A DNA stretch of 64,000 bases from Nocardia spumae (GCF_020733635.1 NZ_JAJFZL010000001.1:4030001-4094000), one strand, 5' to 3'; positions 1-8,454 are shown, counted from the first letter of the stretch. Program-made: numbers and translations. Notes: a model not told the origin generated them from the sequence alone.

Positions 1-368
1 CGGCCCGCGAAGCCGCGCTGCCAGCCGTCGACCATGGCGAGTGCGAAGGCCCACGCCAGCGCCGTGATCCAGGTGACGAGCAACAGGCGACGCCAGCCGA
101 CCGACGCGGCGACGGTGGGTCCCCGGACGACGACACCGACGGCGACCAGCACGGCCGGTCCGGTCCCCCAGCCGATATGCGGCAACCAGGAGCCGAAGAT
201 CGGCGCCGACGCGGCGTACAACGAATCGCGATAGTGCGCGGTGCCGACCCACGGGACGACGAAGGCGGCGGCGACCAGTATCGCGGCGCCCACCGCGCAC
301 GTGATGTCGGCGCGGATGCCGGAGACGGGCCGCGCGCGCGATTCGGTGGTGCTGCGGGTATCGCTCAC
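1..368 (-). CDS. Integral membrane protein, N-terminal part only
   Basis: An open frame runs from a GTG start off the left edge of the window; 122 residues are visible. After a short polar N-terminus of about 22 residues come three hydrophobic stretches, at roughly residues 24-43, 67-84 and 93-112, so this is a polytopic membrane protein. The gene is divergent from the glycosyltransferase operon that follows, with about 115 bp between the start codons. That context suggests a membrane glycosyltransferase or a protein of unknown function linked to sugar-lipid metabolism, but no diagnostic motif is visible in this fragment. The start is chosen because it opens the coding-like frame just before the hydrophobic region. 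Confidence 0.65.
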   Translation of the reverse strand, partial: MSDTRSTTESRARPVSGIRADITCAVGAAILVAAAFVVPWVGTAHYRDSLYAASAPIFGSWLPHIGWGTGPAVLVAVGVVVRGPTVAASVGWRRLLLVTWITALAWAFALAMVDGWQRGFAG

Positions 369-483
369 CGGTTCACCGTAGGCCCCGCCGGCCGCTGCTC
401 CATGCTTCCGAGACCGTGCCGTCACAGTTTCGTCACCGTTGCGACCAGCTAATTTCCGACCGAGCGGGCATACGGTCGAACCT

Positions 484-1146
484 GTGAACCCAGTCGAGAC
501 CTCGCCCCCGCTGACGGTGGTCATCCCGTGCCGCAACGAAGCGGGCGCCCTGCCCGGTGTGTTGTCGGCGGTGCCCGCCGAATACCGGGTCATCGTGGTG
601 GACAACGGATCCACCGACGCCACCGCGCAGGTGGCTCGTGCCGCCGGGGCCACGGTCGTCACCGAACCCACCCCTGGATACGGGGCCGCCGTGCAGGCCG
701 GGATCGCCGCCACCTCCACCGAACTGGTGGCGGTGCTCGACGGCGACGGCTCGATGGCCCCCGATGAACTCCCGCTGCTGGTCTCCGAACTCACCCCCGG
801 GATCGCGATGGTCGCCGGTCGGCGGCGACCGGTGCCGGGCGCCTGGCCCTGGCATGCCCGGCTCGGAAACTGGTTGCTCGCTGGCTGGCTCCGGCACAGG
901 TATCACCTGCCGGTGCACGATCTGGCGGCCATGCGGGTGATCCGCCGCGCCGAACTGCTCGCACTGGGACCGCTGCATCCCCGCTCGGGTTATCCGCTCG
1001 CGTTGCTGGCGGGGGCGGCGCGAGCCGACTGGCGGGTCGTCGAACGCGACGTCACCTACCGGCCGAGAACCCATGGGGTGTCCAAGGTGTCCGGTTCGGT
1101 AGTCGGCACGATCCGTGCCGCCCGCGACTTCTGGAGTGTGCGATGA
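484..1146 (+). CDS. Family 2 (GT-A) glycosyltransferase
   Basis: A 220-residue GT-A glycosyltransferase of the dolichyl-phosphate or undecaprenyl-phosphate sugar synthase type. The N-terminus has the nucleotide-sugar fold: VVIPCRNEAG near residue 10, then VVDNGSTDAT, and the metal-binding acidic motif VLDGDGSM (a DxD-like element) near residue 83. There is no obvious membrane segment, so it probably works at the cytoplasmic face of the membrane. The GTG start is preferred over an upstream in-frame ATG because homologues begin just before the first beta strand. The stop overlaps the next ATG by 4 bp, so the downstream genes are probably translationally coupled. Donor and acceptor cannot be read from sequence. 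Confidence 0.85.
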   Translation: MNPVETSPPLTVVIPCRNEAGALPGVLSAVPAEYRVIVVDNGSTDATAQVARAAGATVVTEPTPGYGAAVQAGIAATSTELVAVLDGDGSMAPDELPLLVSELTPGIAMVAGRRRPVPGAWPWHARLGNWLLAGWLRHRYHLPVHDLAAMRVIRRAELLALGPLHPRSGYPLALLAGAARADWRVVERDVTYRPRTHGVSKVSGSVVGTIRAARDFWSVR

Positions 1147-1826
1147 CAACACTGCCGTTCACGCTGCTCGTCGTGGCGAAGGCTCCGGTGGCCGGATTCG
1201 CCAAAACGCGGCTGACACCACCCCTGTCACCGGGTGAGGCCGCCGACCTGGCCGCCGCCTCACTGCTGGACACCCTGGCCGCGGTACGGGCCAGCAGCGC
1301 CGCGCGAGCGGTGGTGGCCTGGACCGGTGAGCTGGATCGCGCGCAGCGCCGGCGCGAGATCGACGCGGCGTTGCGGGATTTCGATATCGTCGCTCAGCGC
1401 GGGGCCGATTTCGGGATTCGGCTGGCCAACGCGCACGCCGATGCCGCCCGCGCCGGATTTCCGGTTCTGCAGATCGGGATGGACACCCCGCAGGCCGACT
1501 CGGTCCTGCTGACCGAATGCGGGAAAAGGCTGCTGTCGGAAGGCGATTCGGTTCTCGGACCGGCCGCCGACGGTGGCTGGTGGGCGCTCGGCCTGTCGGA
1601 TCCGCGCCATGCCAGAGTGCTCGCGGAGGTGCCGATGTCCACCGATCGGACCGGGCAGATGACTCGAGAGGCGCTGTCGCGTATCGGATGTCACATCGCA
1701 CTGCTTCCCGAGCTCGACGATGTCGACCGCTACGACGACATCGCCGGGGTCGCGGCCGGCTGCCAGGGATTGTTCGCCACCGCCGCGGCGCGGCTCATCT
1801 CGGCTGCCGCCGGCCACCACCGATGA
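1143..1826 (+). CDS. DUF2064 / TIGR04282-type nucleotidyl- or glycosyltransferase-like protein
   Basis: A 227-residue protein of the DUF2064 family, which has a glycosyltransferase A-like fold. Visible family marks are the N-terminal VVAKAPVAGFAKTRL (a lysine-rich nucleotide-binding loop), the GMDTPQ motif near residue 115, and GPAADGGWWALGL near residue 138. The gene overlaps both neighbours by 4 bp, so it sits in a coupled operon. Family members are often found beside GT2 enzymes; the substrate is not established. It may act together with the preceding glycosyltransferase. Confidence 0.85.
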   Translation: MTTLPFTLLVVAKAPVAGFAKTRLTPPLSPGEAADLAAASLLDTLAAVRASSAARAVVAWTGELDRAQRRREIDAALRDFDIVAQRGADFGIRLANAHADAARAGFPVLQIGMDTPQADSVLLTECGKRLLSEGDSVLGPAADGGWWALGLSDPRHARVLAEVPMSTDRTGQMTREALSRIGCHIALLPELDDVDRYDDIAGVAAGCQGLFATAAARLISAAAGHHR

Positions 1827-3010
1827 CGGCGGGCGCCGGGGATCGACTGCTGCTGCCCGCCGCGGTGCGCGCCCGCATCGCCGCGGCGCGCTCCCCGGAG
1901 GTCGCGGCACGGATCGGCATCGCGATCGGTGGCACGGTGACGCTGTGCTTCGTCACCGGCCTGATCAGCCACTGGATCCAGCATCCGCCCTCGTGGTTCG
2001 CCTGGCCGGCGCATCCGGTGTGGCTGTACCGGGTCACCCAGGGAACCCACGTGGTCAGTGGAGTGATCACGATTCCGCTGGTGCTGGTGAAACTGTGGTC
2101 GGTATATCCCCGCCTGTTCGCCCGGCCGATCCTCGGTAACCCGCTGCGGGTGGCCGAACGCGGTGCCATCGCGATGCTGGTCGGATCGATACTCTTCCAA
2201 CTGGCGACCGGACTGTGCAACATCGCTCAGTTCTACCCGTGGCGGTTCTTCTTCACGACCACGCATTACGCGATGGCCTACATCGCCTTCGGCGCTCTCG
2301 CGATCCATCTGGCGGTCACATTGCCTGTCGTGCGAGACGTGCTCACCCGGCGGGGACCCGGGCCGCGAGCCGACGCCGACGCCGCGCACCGGCCGCGGCG
2401 ATCGACGGCGGCCGCGGTGGCCCCGAGACGTGTGGTGCTGACCGCCGCGGCCGTTTCGGCCGCCGTGGCGGGATTGTCCATCGCCGGCCAGTCGGTGCCG
2501 TGGCTGCGCCGGGTCTCCGTGCTCGCCCCGCGCAGCGGAACCGGACCGCAGGCGGTGCCGATCAACCGCACCGCCCGGCAGGCCGCCGTGGTCGAGCGAG
2601 CCCTCGATCCGGACTACCGGCTGACCGTCGCGGTGGGATCTCGCATCCGCGCGTTCTCGCGGGCGGAATTGACGAGCCTGCCGCAGCATGCCGCCGTCCT
2701 CCCGATGGCCTGCGTGGAGGGGTGGAGCGTATCGGCCCACTGGTCGGGAATACGGCTGCGCGACCTGCTCGCCGCGGTCGGCGGCTACGGCGGCGGCGAG
2801 GTCACCGTCCGCTCCCTGGAACAGGGCGGTCTCTACAGCAGTTCATCGCTCCCGCATCCGCACGTGGTGGACGATTCGACTCTGATCGCCTTGCGGCTCA
2901 ACGGATCCGATCTCGATGTGGATCACGGGTTCCCGTGTCGTCTCATCGCACCGAACCGGCCGGGTGTGCTGCAGACCAAATGGCTGTCACGGATCGAGGC
3001 CGGGCCATGA
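1823..3010 (+). CDS. Membrane-anchored molybdopterin-dependent oxidoreductase (SUOX/YedY-like domain)
   Basis: A 395-residue protein with two parts. Residues about 25-170 form four hydrophobic helices with conserved histidines (for example in QGTHVVSG and TTHYAMAY), which looks like a small b-type cytochrome membrane domain. A further helix near residue 210 leads into an extracytoplasmic molybdopterin domain of about 170 residues. The likely Mo-ligand cysteine is in MACVEGWS, followed by WSGIRLRDLL, both typical of the sulfite oxidase/MsrP fold. The layout resembles MsrP and MsrQ fused in one chain. Start chosen at the ATG that overlaps the upstream stop by 4 bp. Substrate unknown; a sulfoxide or similar S- or N-oxide is plausible. 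Confidence 0.82.
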   Translation: MTAGAGDRLLLPAAVRARIAAARSPEVAARIGIAIGGTVTLCFVTGLISHWIQHPPSWFAWPAHPVWLYRVTQGTHVVSGVITIPLVLVKLWSVYPRLFARPILGNPLRVAERGAIAMLVGSILFQLATGLCNIAQFYPWRFFFTTTHYAMAYIAFGALAIHLAVTLPVVRDVLTRRGPGPRADADAAHRPRRSTAAAVAPRRVVLTAAAVSAAVAGLSIAGQSVPWLRRVSVLAPRSGTGPQAVPINRTARQAAVVERALDPDYRLTVAVGSRIRAFSRAELTSLPQHAAVLPMACVEGWSVSAHWSGIRLRDLLAAVGGYGGGEVTVRSLEQGGLYSSSSLPHPHVVDDSTLIALRLNGSDLDVDHGFPCRLIAPNRPGVLQTKWLSRIEAGP

Positions 3011-3432
3011 CCGTGGTGCGTGCGGTGCTGCTGCTGTCCGGCCTCGCGGCGGCCGGGTACGGGATCGACCTCGTGCTGACGATGAGGCCCGTCGAACTGC
3101 TGTCCATCGCGATCTGGTTCCTGGGTGTGATCGTGCTGCACGATGCCGTCTTCGCACCGCTGTCCGCGGGCGTGGGTGCGATCGGCCGCCGCTGGGTGCC
3201 CGCCGGCGTCGTCGCGCCGGTGGCGATCGGTGCCGTCGCCACGGTCACGCTGGTGGTGGTAGCGGTCCCCGTCGTCCGGCGCGGTGGCGCGGTCGCGAAT
3301 CCGACTGTGCTGGACCGCGATTACGGCGTGGGCCTGGCGATCGCGGTGGCGCTGGTCTGGGCGGGGGTCGGCGGCGCGGTACTACGGCGCCGGCGGCGCG
3401 AGGGTCGCCGCCGCACCCCGGGTGACGCGTAG
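3007..3432 (+). CDS. Small four-helix membrane protein, unknown function
   Basis: A 141-residue protein with four hydrophobic helices (about residues 3-22, 28-50, 63-87 and 108-128) and a basic C-terminus (RRRRREGRRR) expected to face the cytoplasm. No known domain is recognised. It overlaps the molybdopterin oxidoreductase stop by 4 bp, ending the operon, so it may help assemble or stabilise that membrane enzyme or pass electrons to it; that role is inference from position only. Confidence 0.7.
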   Translation: MTVVRAVLLLSGLAAAGYGIDLVLTMRPVELLSIAIWFLGVIVLHDAVFAPLSAGVGAIGRRWVPAGVVAPVAIGAVATVTLVVVAVPVVRRGGAVANPTVLDRDYGVGLAIAVALVWAGVGGAVLRRRRREGRRRTPGDA

Positions 3433-3516
3433 TGTTCGATAGGTCGCGCCCGCGCGCCGGGCGGTCGAGCCGCACCTCGCCCGCAGCAGCCCTCCGATCG
3501 TGAAGGAGTCTCGCCC

Positions 3517-4305
3517 ATGATCATCGATCTGACCGGCCGGACCGCACTGGTCACCGGCTCGACGCAGGGAATCGGGCTGGCGATCGCCGAGGGTCTGGCG
3601 CGCAGCGGCGCGCGGGTCGCGGTCAACGGCCGCACCCGCGACCGAGTCGACGAAGCGGTGTCGGCACTGCGCGCCGACGGCGCCGACGTCCTCGGCGTCA
3701 CCGCCGATGCGACGAGTACCGAGGGCGTGGACCGACTGCTCGCCGAACTTCCCGCGGTGGACATTCTGGTGAACAATCTCGGGATCTTCGGCGCGGTACC
3801 GGCCCGCGAGATCACGGATGCGCAGTGGCGCACCATCTTCGAGGTCAACGTGCTGTCGGCCGCGCGGCTGATCCGTGCCTATCTGCCCGGCATGATCGCC
3901 AGGGAATGGGGCCGCGCGATCCAGATCGCCAGTGACTCGGCGGTGGTCGTGCCCGAGGAGATGATCCATTACGGGGTATCCAAGACCGCACTGCTGGCAC
4001 TGTCGCGCGGCTTCGCCAAGGACGCCGCGGGCTCCGGCGTCACCGTCAACTCGGTCATCGCCGGGCCTACCCACACCGCCGGTGTGGAGGATTTCGTCTA
4101 TCAGCTCGTGGACCGGTCACTGCCCTGGGACCGGGCACAGCGCGAGTTCATGCGCGAGCATCGGCCGCAATCGCTGATCCAGCGCCTGATCGAGCCGGAG
4201 GAGATCGCCAATATGGTGGTCTATCTCAGCTCGCCGTTCGCCTCGGCGACCACCGGGGGCGCGCTCCGTGTGGACGGCGGATACGTGGATTCGATTCTGC
4301 CGTAA
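3517..4305 (+). CDS. SDR family oxidoreductase
   Basis: A 262-residue classical short-chain dehydrogenase/reductase. The cofactor-binding TGSTQGIG motif lies near residue 12, NNLG replaces the usual NNAG near residue 86, and the catalytic Ser and YxxxK are seen as QIASDSA and YGVSKTA. The C-terminus ends in the usual ATTGGALRVDGGY. A good ribosome binding site (AAGGAG) precedes the ATG by about 11 bases. NAD(P)-dependent; substrate unknown. It converges on the Lrp gene and is apparently monocistronic. Confidence 0.88.
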   Translation: MIIDLTGRTALVTGSTQGIGLAIAEGLARSGARVAVNGRTRDRVDEAVSALRADGADVLGVTADATSTEGVDRLLAELPAVDILVNNLGIFGAVPAREITDAQWRTIFEVNVLSAARLIRAYLPGMIAREWGRAIQIASDSAVVVPEEMIHYGVSKTALLALSRGFAKDAAGSGVTVNSVIAGPTHTAGVEDFVYQLVDRSLPWDRAQREFMREHRPQSLIQRLIEPEEIANMVVYLSSPFASATTGGALRVDGGYVDSILP

Positions 4306-4325
4306 CGGAATCCGCCCGCGATCGG

Positions 4326-4772
4326 TCAGTCGTCGGTCTTGATCTTCTTCATGATCAGATGCGAATCGACGCGGGCCACCGCGGCCAGGCTCATCAGCCG
4401 GCTGGTCAAGAAGGTCTCGAAGATCGCCTGATCGGCCACCGCGACCCGGATGAAGTAATCGGGCCGCCCGAAGAGTCGATGGAATTCCACGACCTCGTCG
4501 TAGGAGGCGACCGCCCGCTCGAATTCCTCGACCGTCTGCAAGTCGTTGATGCTGATCTCGACCGCGACCACGACCTCGAAGGCCCGGCCCATCGCGGCGG
4601 TATCGATGCGCGCCCGATAACCGCTGATGATTCCGGCGTCCTCGAGCCGTTTGACGCGTCGCAGACACGGCGGCGGGGTCAGGCCGACGCGCTTGGCCAG
4701 TTCGACGTTCGTCAACCGGCCGTCGCGACCGAGTTGAAACAAAATATCTCTATCGACCGAATCCAGGCGCAT
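4326..4772 (-). CDS. lrp: Lrp/AsnC family transcriptional regulator
   Basis: A 148-residue regulator with the normal Lrp layout: an N-terminal winged helix-turn-helix beginning LDSVDRDILFQL and LAKRVGLTPPPCLRRVKRLE, then a RAM ligand-binding domain with a FHRLFGRPDYFIRVAV segment that forms the effector pocket. It is divergent from the AzlCD exporter genes with 75 bp between starts. The same arrangement exists in Corynebacterium glutamicum, where Lrp activates brnFE in response to branched-chain amino acids or methionine. That role is inferred here from synteny. Confidence 0.88.
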   Translation of the reverse strand: MRLDSVDRDILFQLGRDGRLTNVELAKRVGLTPPPCLRRVKRLEDAGIISGYRARIDTAAMGRAFEVVVAVEISINDLQTVEEFERAVASYDEVVEFHRLFGRPDYFIRVAVADQAIFETFLTSRLMSLAAVARVDSHLIMKKIKTDD

Positions 4773-4847
4773 TTCGTATCTCTCCGACGCTGACGGTGGC
4801 CACTTTCGGACACCATATTACGTCGAGTAACACATAAAATTACCCGG

Positions 4848-5591
4848 GTGAGGATCAGTACGACATCGACACCGACCACCGAACCCGCTGTCGCGACGAC
4901 CGACCCGGCGCGATCGGATCTGCGCGCGGCGCTGGCCGACTCGGGCTCGGTCGGCCTGGCACTGGTTCCACTGGGCCTGGCGCTCGGGGTACTGGTCGTC
5001 CACGCGCACCTGGCCTGGTGGTGGGCGCCGGTATTCGCGGGCTTCATCTACGCCGGATCGCTGGAATTCCTGCTGATCGGACTGCTGACCGCGACCACCC
5101 CGCTGGCCCAGGTGGCGCTGACGGCATTTCTGGTCAATTCCCGGCACGTCTTCTACGCCCTGTCCTTTCCGCTGCATCGCATGCCCGGCCGCGTGGCGAA
5201 GGGATATGCGACGTTCGCGCTGACCGACGAGGTCTACGCGTTGACCACCGGGGCATCGGCCCGCCGGTGGAGCGGGCGCCGAATCCTGTTGCTGCAGCTT
5301 CTGTGTCAGGGGTATTGGGTTGCCGGAGCGACCCTCGGCGCCGCGGGTGCGGCCGTCTTGCCGATCCGGCTCGACGGCCTGGATTTCGCCCTGACGGCGT
5401 TGTTCGCCGTACTCGCCGTGGACGGCTACCGGGCGCGGCCGGATCTGCCGGTCCCGGTGGCGGCTCTGGTCTGCGCGCTGATCGCCCGGTTCGCACTGCC
5501 CGGGCAGATGCTCCCGGTGGCACTGGGACTGTTCACCGTCACCCTGTCGATCCGACGCGTCCGCACCCGGAAAGAGTCCTCCCGTGCCTGA
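4848..5591 (+). CDS. brnF: Branched-chain amino acid exporter large subunit, AzlC/BrnF family
   Basis: A 247-residue membrane protein of the AzlC family, with about seven hydrophobic helices and the conserved FIYAGSLEFLLIGL and NSRHVFYALSF segments. It should form, with the small AzlD/BrnE subunit, a two-component secondary exporter of Ile, Val, Leu and Met at the cytoplasmic membrane. The GTG start leaves a soluble N-terminus of about 25 residues before the first helix. The 3' end overlaps brnE by 8 bp, so the two are co-translated. Expression is probably controlled by the divergent Lrp gene. Confidence 0.88.
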   Translation: MRISTTSTPTTEPAVATTDPARSDLRAALADSGSVGLALVPLGLALGVLVVHAHLAWWWAPVFAGFIYAGSLEFLLIGLLTATTPLAQVALTAFLVNSRHVFYALSFPLHRMPGRVAKGYATFALTDEVYALTTGASARRWSGRRILLLQLLCQGYWVAGATLGAAGAAVLPIRLDGLDFALTALFAVLAVDGYRARPDLPVPVAALVCALIARFALPGQMLPVALGLFTVTLSIRRVRTRKESSRA

Positions 5592-5907
5592 CACCCGCTA
5601 TCTGGTGACCGCCGTCGCGGTATGCGCCGTCGTCACGTGGTCGCTGCGCGCACTGCCGTTCGCCGCGCTGACACCGCTGCGCACCGACGCCACCGTGGAC
5701 TACCTCGGCCGGACCATGCCGGTCGGCGTCATGGTCGTACTCGCCGGGTACACCGTGCGCGATATCACCCCGGCTCAGCTGTGGCCCACCGCGCTCTGCC
5801 TGGCCGTGACCGTCGGGTTGCACCTGTGGCGGCGCCACGCCGCCCTCAGCGTGCTGACCGGCACCGCGGTCCACGTCGCCCTCGCCACCTGCCTGGCGAA
5901 TACCTAG
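5584..5907 (+). CDS. brnE: Branched-chain amino acid exporter small subunit, AzlD/BrnE family
   Basis: A 107-residue protein with four hydrophobic helices and the family features TWSLRALPFAAL and YLGRTMPVGVMVVLAGYTV. Length and topology match AzlD/BrnE, the essential partner of AzlC/BrnF. It overlaps brnF by 8 bp and ends the operon; the next gene begins about 180 bp later. Confidence 0.87.
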   Translation: MPDTRYLVTAVAVCAVVTWSLRALPFAALTPLRTDATVDYLGRTMPVGVMVVLAGYTVRDITPAQLWPTALCLAVTVGLHLWRRHAALSVLTGTAVHVALATCLANT

Positions 5908-6091
5908 CGCCGATATCCGGCGGCGCGGGCACGCGGCATCCGATGCCATTTCCGATCGGAAGTACCGGAACGCGGCGCTCGGACGCGCGAGCTACGCGAG
6001 CGCACCACGAAGCGATACCTAACCCCTTGCGCGAGAAGAGGATTGCCTGGCGGGCGAGACCCCGGCACACCCACCGGGTACATTGTGGACC

Positions 6092-6472
6092 GTGACCAAC
6101 ACTTCCGGAGACGCGTATCCCCTCGCCGACGCGATGACCACCTCGGTCGCCGTGCACGACGATGCGACCGTGCTCACCGTGGCCGGCGAGGTCGATCTGG
6201 CAACCGCTCCCGCACTGCAGAGTGCGATCGAGGCGACCCTCGGCGGTGAACCGGCGACACTGATCATCGATCTGCTGCAGGTGAGCTTCCTGGCTTCGGC
6301 CGGAATGGCCGCCCTCGTCGCCGCCCATCAGCGGGCCGGCACCACGACTCGCATCGTTCTCGTCGCCGAGGGTCCCGCCACCAGCAGGCAACTCAAGCTC
6401 ACCAATCTCGATCAGGTGTTCGCTCTGCACCCGACACTCGATGCCGCCCTCGCCGCGCTGCGGCAGGACTGA
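6092..6472 (+). CDS. STAS-domain protein (anti-sigma factor antagonist)
   Basis: A 126-residue single STAS domain. Its core reads VLTVAGEVDLATAPAL, then LIIDLLQVSFLASAGMAAL, where the serine in ASAG occupies the site phosphorylated by anti-sigma kinases in SpoIIAA/RsbV; the usual preceding Asp is replaced by Ala. The start is uncertain: GTG is used here, but an in-frame TTG lies 9 bases upstream and neither has a clear Shine-Dalgarno. No RsbW-like kinase or sigma factor gene lies nearby, so the partner must be elsewhere. Likely acts in the cytoplasm in a stress sigma factor partner-switching system. Confidence 0.82.
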   Translation: MTNTSGDAYPLADAMTTSVAVHDDATVLTVAGEVDLATAPALQSAIEATLGGEPATLIIDLLQVSFLASAGMAALVAAHQRAGTTTRIVLVAEGPATSRQLKLTNLDQVFALHPTLDAALAALRQD

Positions 6473-6493
6473 CCTCACCCGGGGCCCGAGGGA

Positions 6494-6525
6494 CCGCCGG
6501 CAGTTCGTCGTCGAACTGCCGGCGG
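6494..6525. terminator. Bidirectional terminator hairpin
   Basis: A perfect 14-bp inverted repeat (arms 6494-6507 and 6512-6525, loop TCGT) lies between the convergent STAS and LLM oxidoreductase genes, just past both stop codons. There is no T-run, as is usual in high-GC actinobacteria. Confidence 0.75.
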
Positions 6526-6531
6526 ATCCGT

Positions 6532-7569
6532 TCAGACCAGCTCGCGCAGCTGTTCGATCAGCTTGACCCGTTCCGGCGCCGTCTCGGCCAGCGGGACCAC
6601 GTTGAGCACCGTGACGCCCGCCTCACGGAACGCCGCGACCCGTTCGGCGACGAAGCCGGCCGAACCGATCAGCGAGATGTCGCGCACCAGATCGTCGGGG
6701 ACCACCTTGGCGGCCTCCTCCTTGCGACCGGCCAGATAGAGCTCCTGGATGCGGTCGGCCTCGGCGCCGTAGCCGTATTTGGTGGCCAGGGTGTGATAGA
6801 AGTTCTTGCTCTTGGCGCCCATGCCGCCGATGTAGAGCGCCAGATGCGGCTTGATGAACTCGCGCAGCGGCTCCACGTTGTCACCGATGGCCAGCGCGGG
6901 ACCGGCGTAGACGTCCAGTTCGCCGAGTGCGGGATCGCGTTTCGCGGTACCCGCCGCCAGCGCCTCACCCCACACGTCCCGAGCCTTCTCCGGCAGGAAG
7001 AAGATGGGCTGCCAGCCTTCGGCGAGTTCGGCGGCCAGCTGCACGTTCTTCGGGCCGAGCGCGGCCAGTAGCACCGGAATGCGTTCGCGCACCGGATGAT
7101 TGATCAGCTTGAGCGGTTTGCCCAGACCGGTGCCGCGATCGGCGGGCAGCGGGATCGTGTAGTACTTGCCCTGATATTCGAGACGTTCACGCCGCCACAC
7201 CTTGCGGCAGATCTCGACCACCTCGCGGGTGCGGCCGATCGGGGCGTCGTAGGGCACGCCGTGGAAACCCTCCATCACCTGTGGACCGGAGGCGCCCAGA
7301 CCGAGGATGTAGCGGCCGTCGGAGACGTAGTCCAGTCCCGCGGCCGTCATCGCGGTCAGGGTGGGCGTACGGGTGTAGAGCTGCAGGATGCCCGACGCCA
7401 GCTGCACCCGATCGGTCTTGGCCGCCAGATAGCCCAGTCCGCTCACCGCGTCGTAGGAGTAGGCCTCGGGGACGAAGACGATGTCCAGGCCGGCCCGCTC
7501 GAGATCGGCGACCTCGGCCGCGACCTCCTTGAAGCCCCCCGCATAGTTGATGCCCAATCCGATCCGCAT
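6532..7569 (-). CDS. LLM class F420-dependent oxidoreductase
   Basis: A 345-residue luciferase-like (TIM barrel) flavin-type oxidoreductase using reduced F420, in the group that includes mycobacterial Fgd-like and methylene-H4MPT-reductase-like enzymes. Visible features are an N-terminal MRIGLGINYAGG strand, FVPEAYSYDAV, the LGLGASGPQVMEGFHG loop that binds the deazaflavin phosphate, and a C-terminal LIGSAGFVAERVAAF. Substrate unknown. A GGAG motif 8 bases before the ATG supports the start. The promoter region contains a strong palindrome (separate entry), so the gene is probably regulated by a small HTH repressor that is not encoded next to it. Confidence 0.9.
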   Translation of the reverse strand: MRIGLGINYAGGFKEVAAEVADLERAGLDIVFVPEAYSYDAVSGLGYLAAKTDRVQLASGILQLYTRTPTLTAMTAAGLDYVSDGRYILGLGASGPQVMEGFHGVPYDAPIGRTREVVEICRKVWRRERLEYQGKYYTIPLPADRGTGLGKPLKLINHPVRERIPVLLAALGPKNVQLAAELAEGWQPIFFLPEKARDVWGEALAAGTAKRDPALGELDVYAGPALAIGDNVEPLREFIKPHLALYIGGMGAKSKNFYHTLATKYGYGAEADRIQELYLAGRKEEAAKVVPDDLVRDISLIGSAGFVAERVAAFREAGVTVLNVVPLAETAPERVKLIEQLRELV

Positions 7570-7588
7570 CTATGCAACTCCGTTCATA

Positions 7589-7602
7589 TGCAACCAGTTG
7601 CA
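7589..7602. promoter_or_regulatory. Palindromic operator upstream of the LLM oxidoreductase
   Basis: TGCAACCAGTTGCA is a perfect 6-2-6 inverted repeat, and a further ATGCAACT half-site lies between it and the LLM start codon (7572-7579). It covers the expected promoter or leader of the LLM gene. The size and spacing suit a TetR- or MarR-type dimer. No regulator gene is adjacent. Confidence 0.6.
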
Positions 7603-7797
7603 ATGAGGCTATAGCACCCCATTACCCGTAACAAATGCGATCCACGACACCAGCCGGGTCGCGCAGCTTCCATCCTGCACACCGCCCGCACACCGCGATC
7701 ACCAGGGCGGCCCGGCCCGATCCGCGACCGCCGCGCACGCCCGGTACGGTTGTTCGCGTACCGCACGCCCATTCCTCGAAACGGGAGGCCCCGCAGC

Positions 7798-8454
7798 ATG
7801 TCTCAGGACACCGCATCGTCGCCGGACACCACGACGTTCGGAGACTCGACGATCGGCCGATACCTGGACGATCTCGCCGCCAAGATCCCCGCACCCGGCG
7901 GCGGCGCGGTGGCGGCACTGCACGCCGCACAGGGCGCCGCCCTGGTGGCCATGGTGGCCCGCTACACCACCCGAGCCAAAGACGCCGACAACCGCCCGGC
8001 GATCGACCGGATCATCGCCGCCGCGGATGCCGCACGCGCGCGTGCGCTGGCCTTGGCCGATGCCGATGCCACCGCCTTCACCGCCGTGGGAGCCGCCTAC
8101 AAGCTCCCCAAGGACACCGACGAGCAGATCACGGCACGCAAGGACGCCATCGCCGCCGCACTTCTCGAAGCCGCGCGGGTCCCGGCCGCGGTGGTCGCCG
8201 AGGCCGACGAGGTGCTGTCGCTGGCCGCGGACCTGCTGCCGATCGGCAATCCGAACGTCGTGACCGATATCGGAGCGGCGGCCGACGCCGCCCGCGCCGC
8301 GGCCGCGAGTTCGCAGCTGAACATCGCCATCAACGTCGGCTCGCTCGGTGATCACGAGGCCGAGGAATTCGCCCCCGCGCTGCGGCGGGTGGAGGAGATC
8401 TTCGCCCGCGCCGACGCGCTGCACACCGACGTACTCGCCGCCGTCGTCGGCTGA
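7798..8454 (+). CDS. Cyclodeaminase/cyclohydrolase (FTCD C-terminal domain) family protein
   Basis: A 218-residue, mostly helical protein matching the stand-alone formiminotetrahydrofolate cyclodeaminase / methenyl-THF cyclohydrolase family. The signature KIPAPGGGAVAALHAAQGAAL appears near residues 25-45 and a second conserved TDIGAAADAARAA lies near residue 160. The ATG used has a GGGAGG motif about 9 bases upstream; an upstream ATG in the same frame lacks one. The family acts on 5-formimino- or methenyl-THF; folD lies 0.9 kb downstream on the other strand, but true specificity of these actinobacterial proteins is not established. Confidence 0.82.
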   Translation: MSQDTASSPDTTTFGDSTIGRYLDDLAAKIPAPGGGAVAALHAAQGAALVAMVARYTTRAKDADNRPAIDRIIAAADAARARALALADADATAFTAVGAAYKLPKDTDEQITARKDAIAAALLEAARVPAAVVAEADEVLSLAADLLPIGNPNVVTDIGAAADAARAAAASSQLNIAINVGSLGDHEAEEFAPALRRVEEIFARADALHTDVLAAVVG

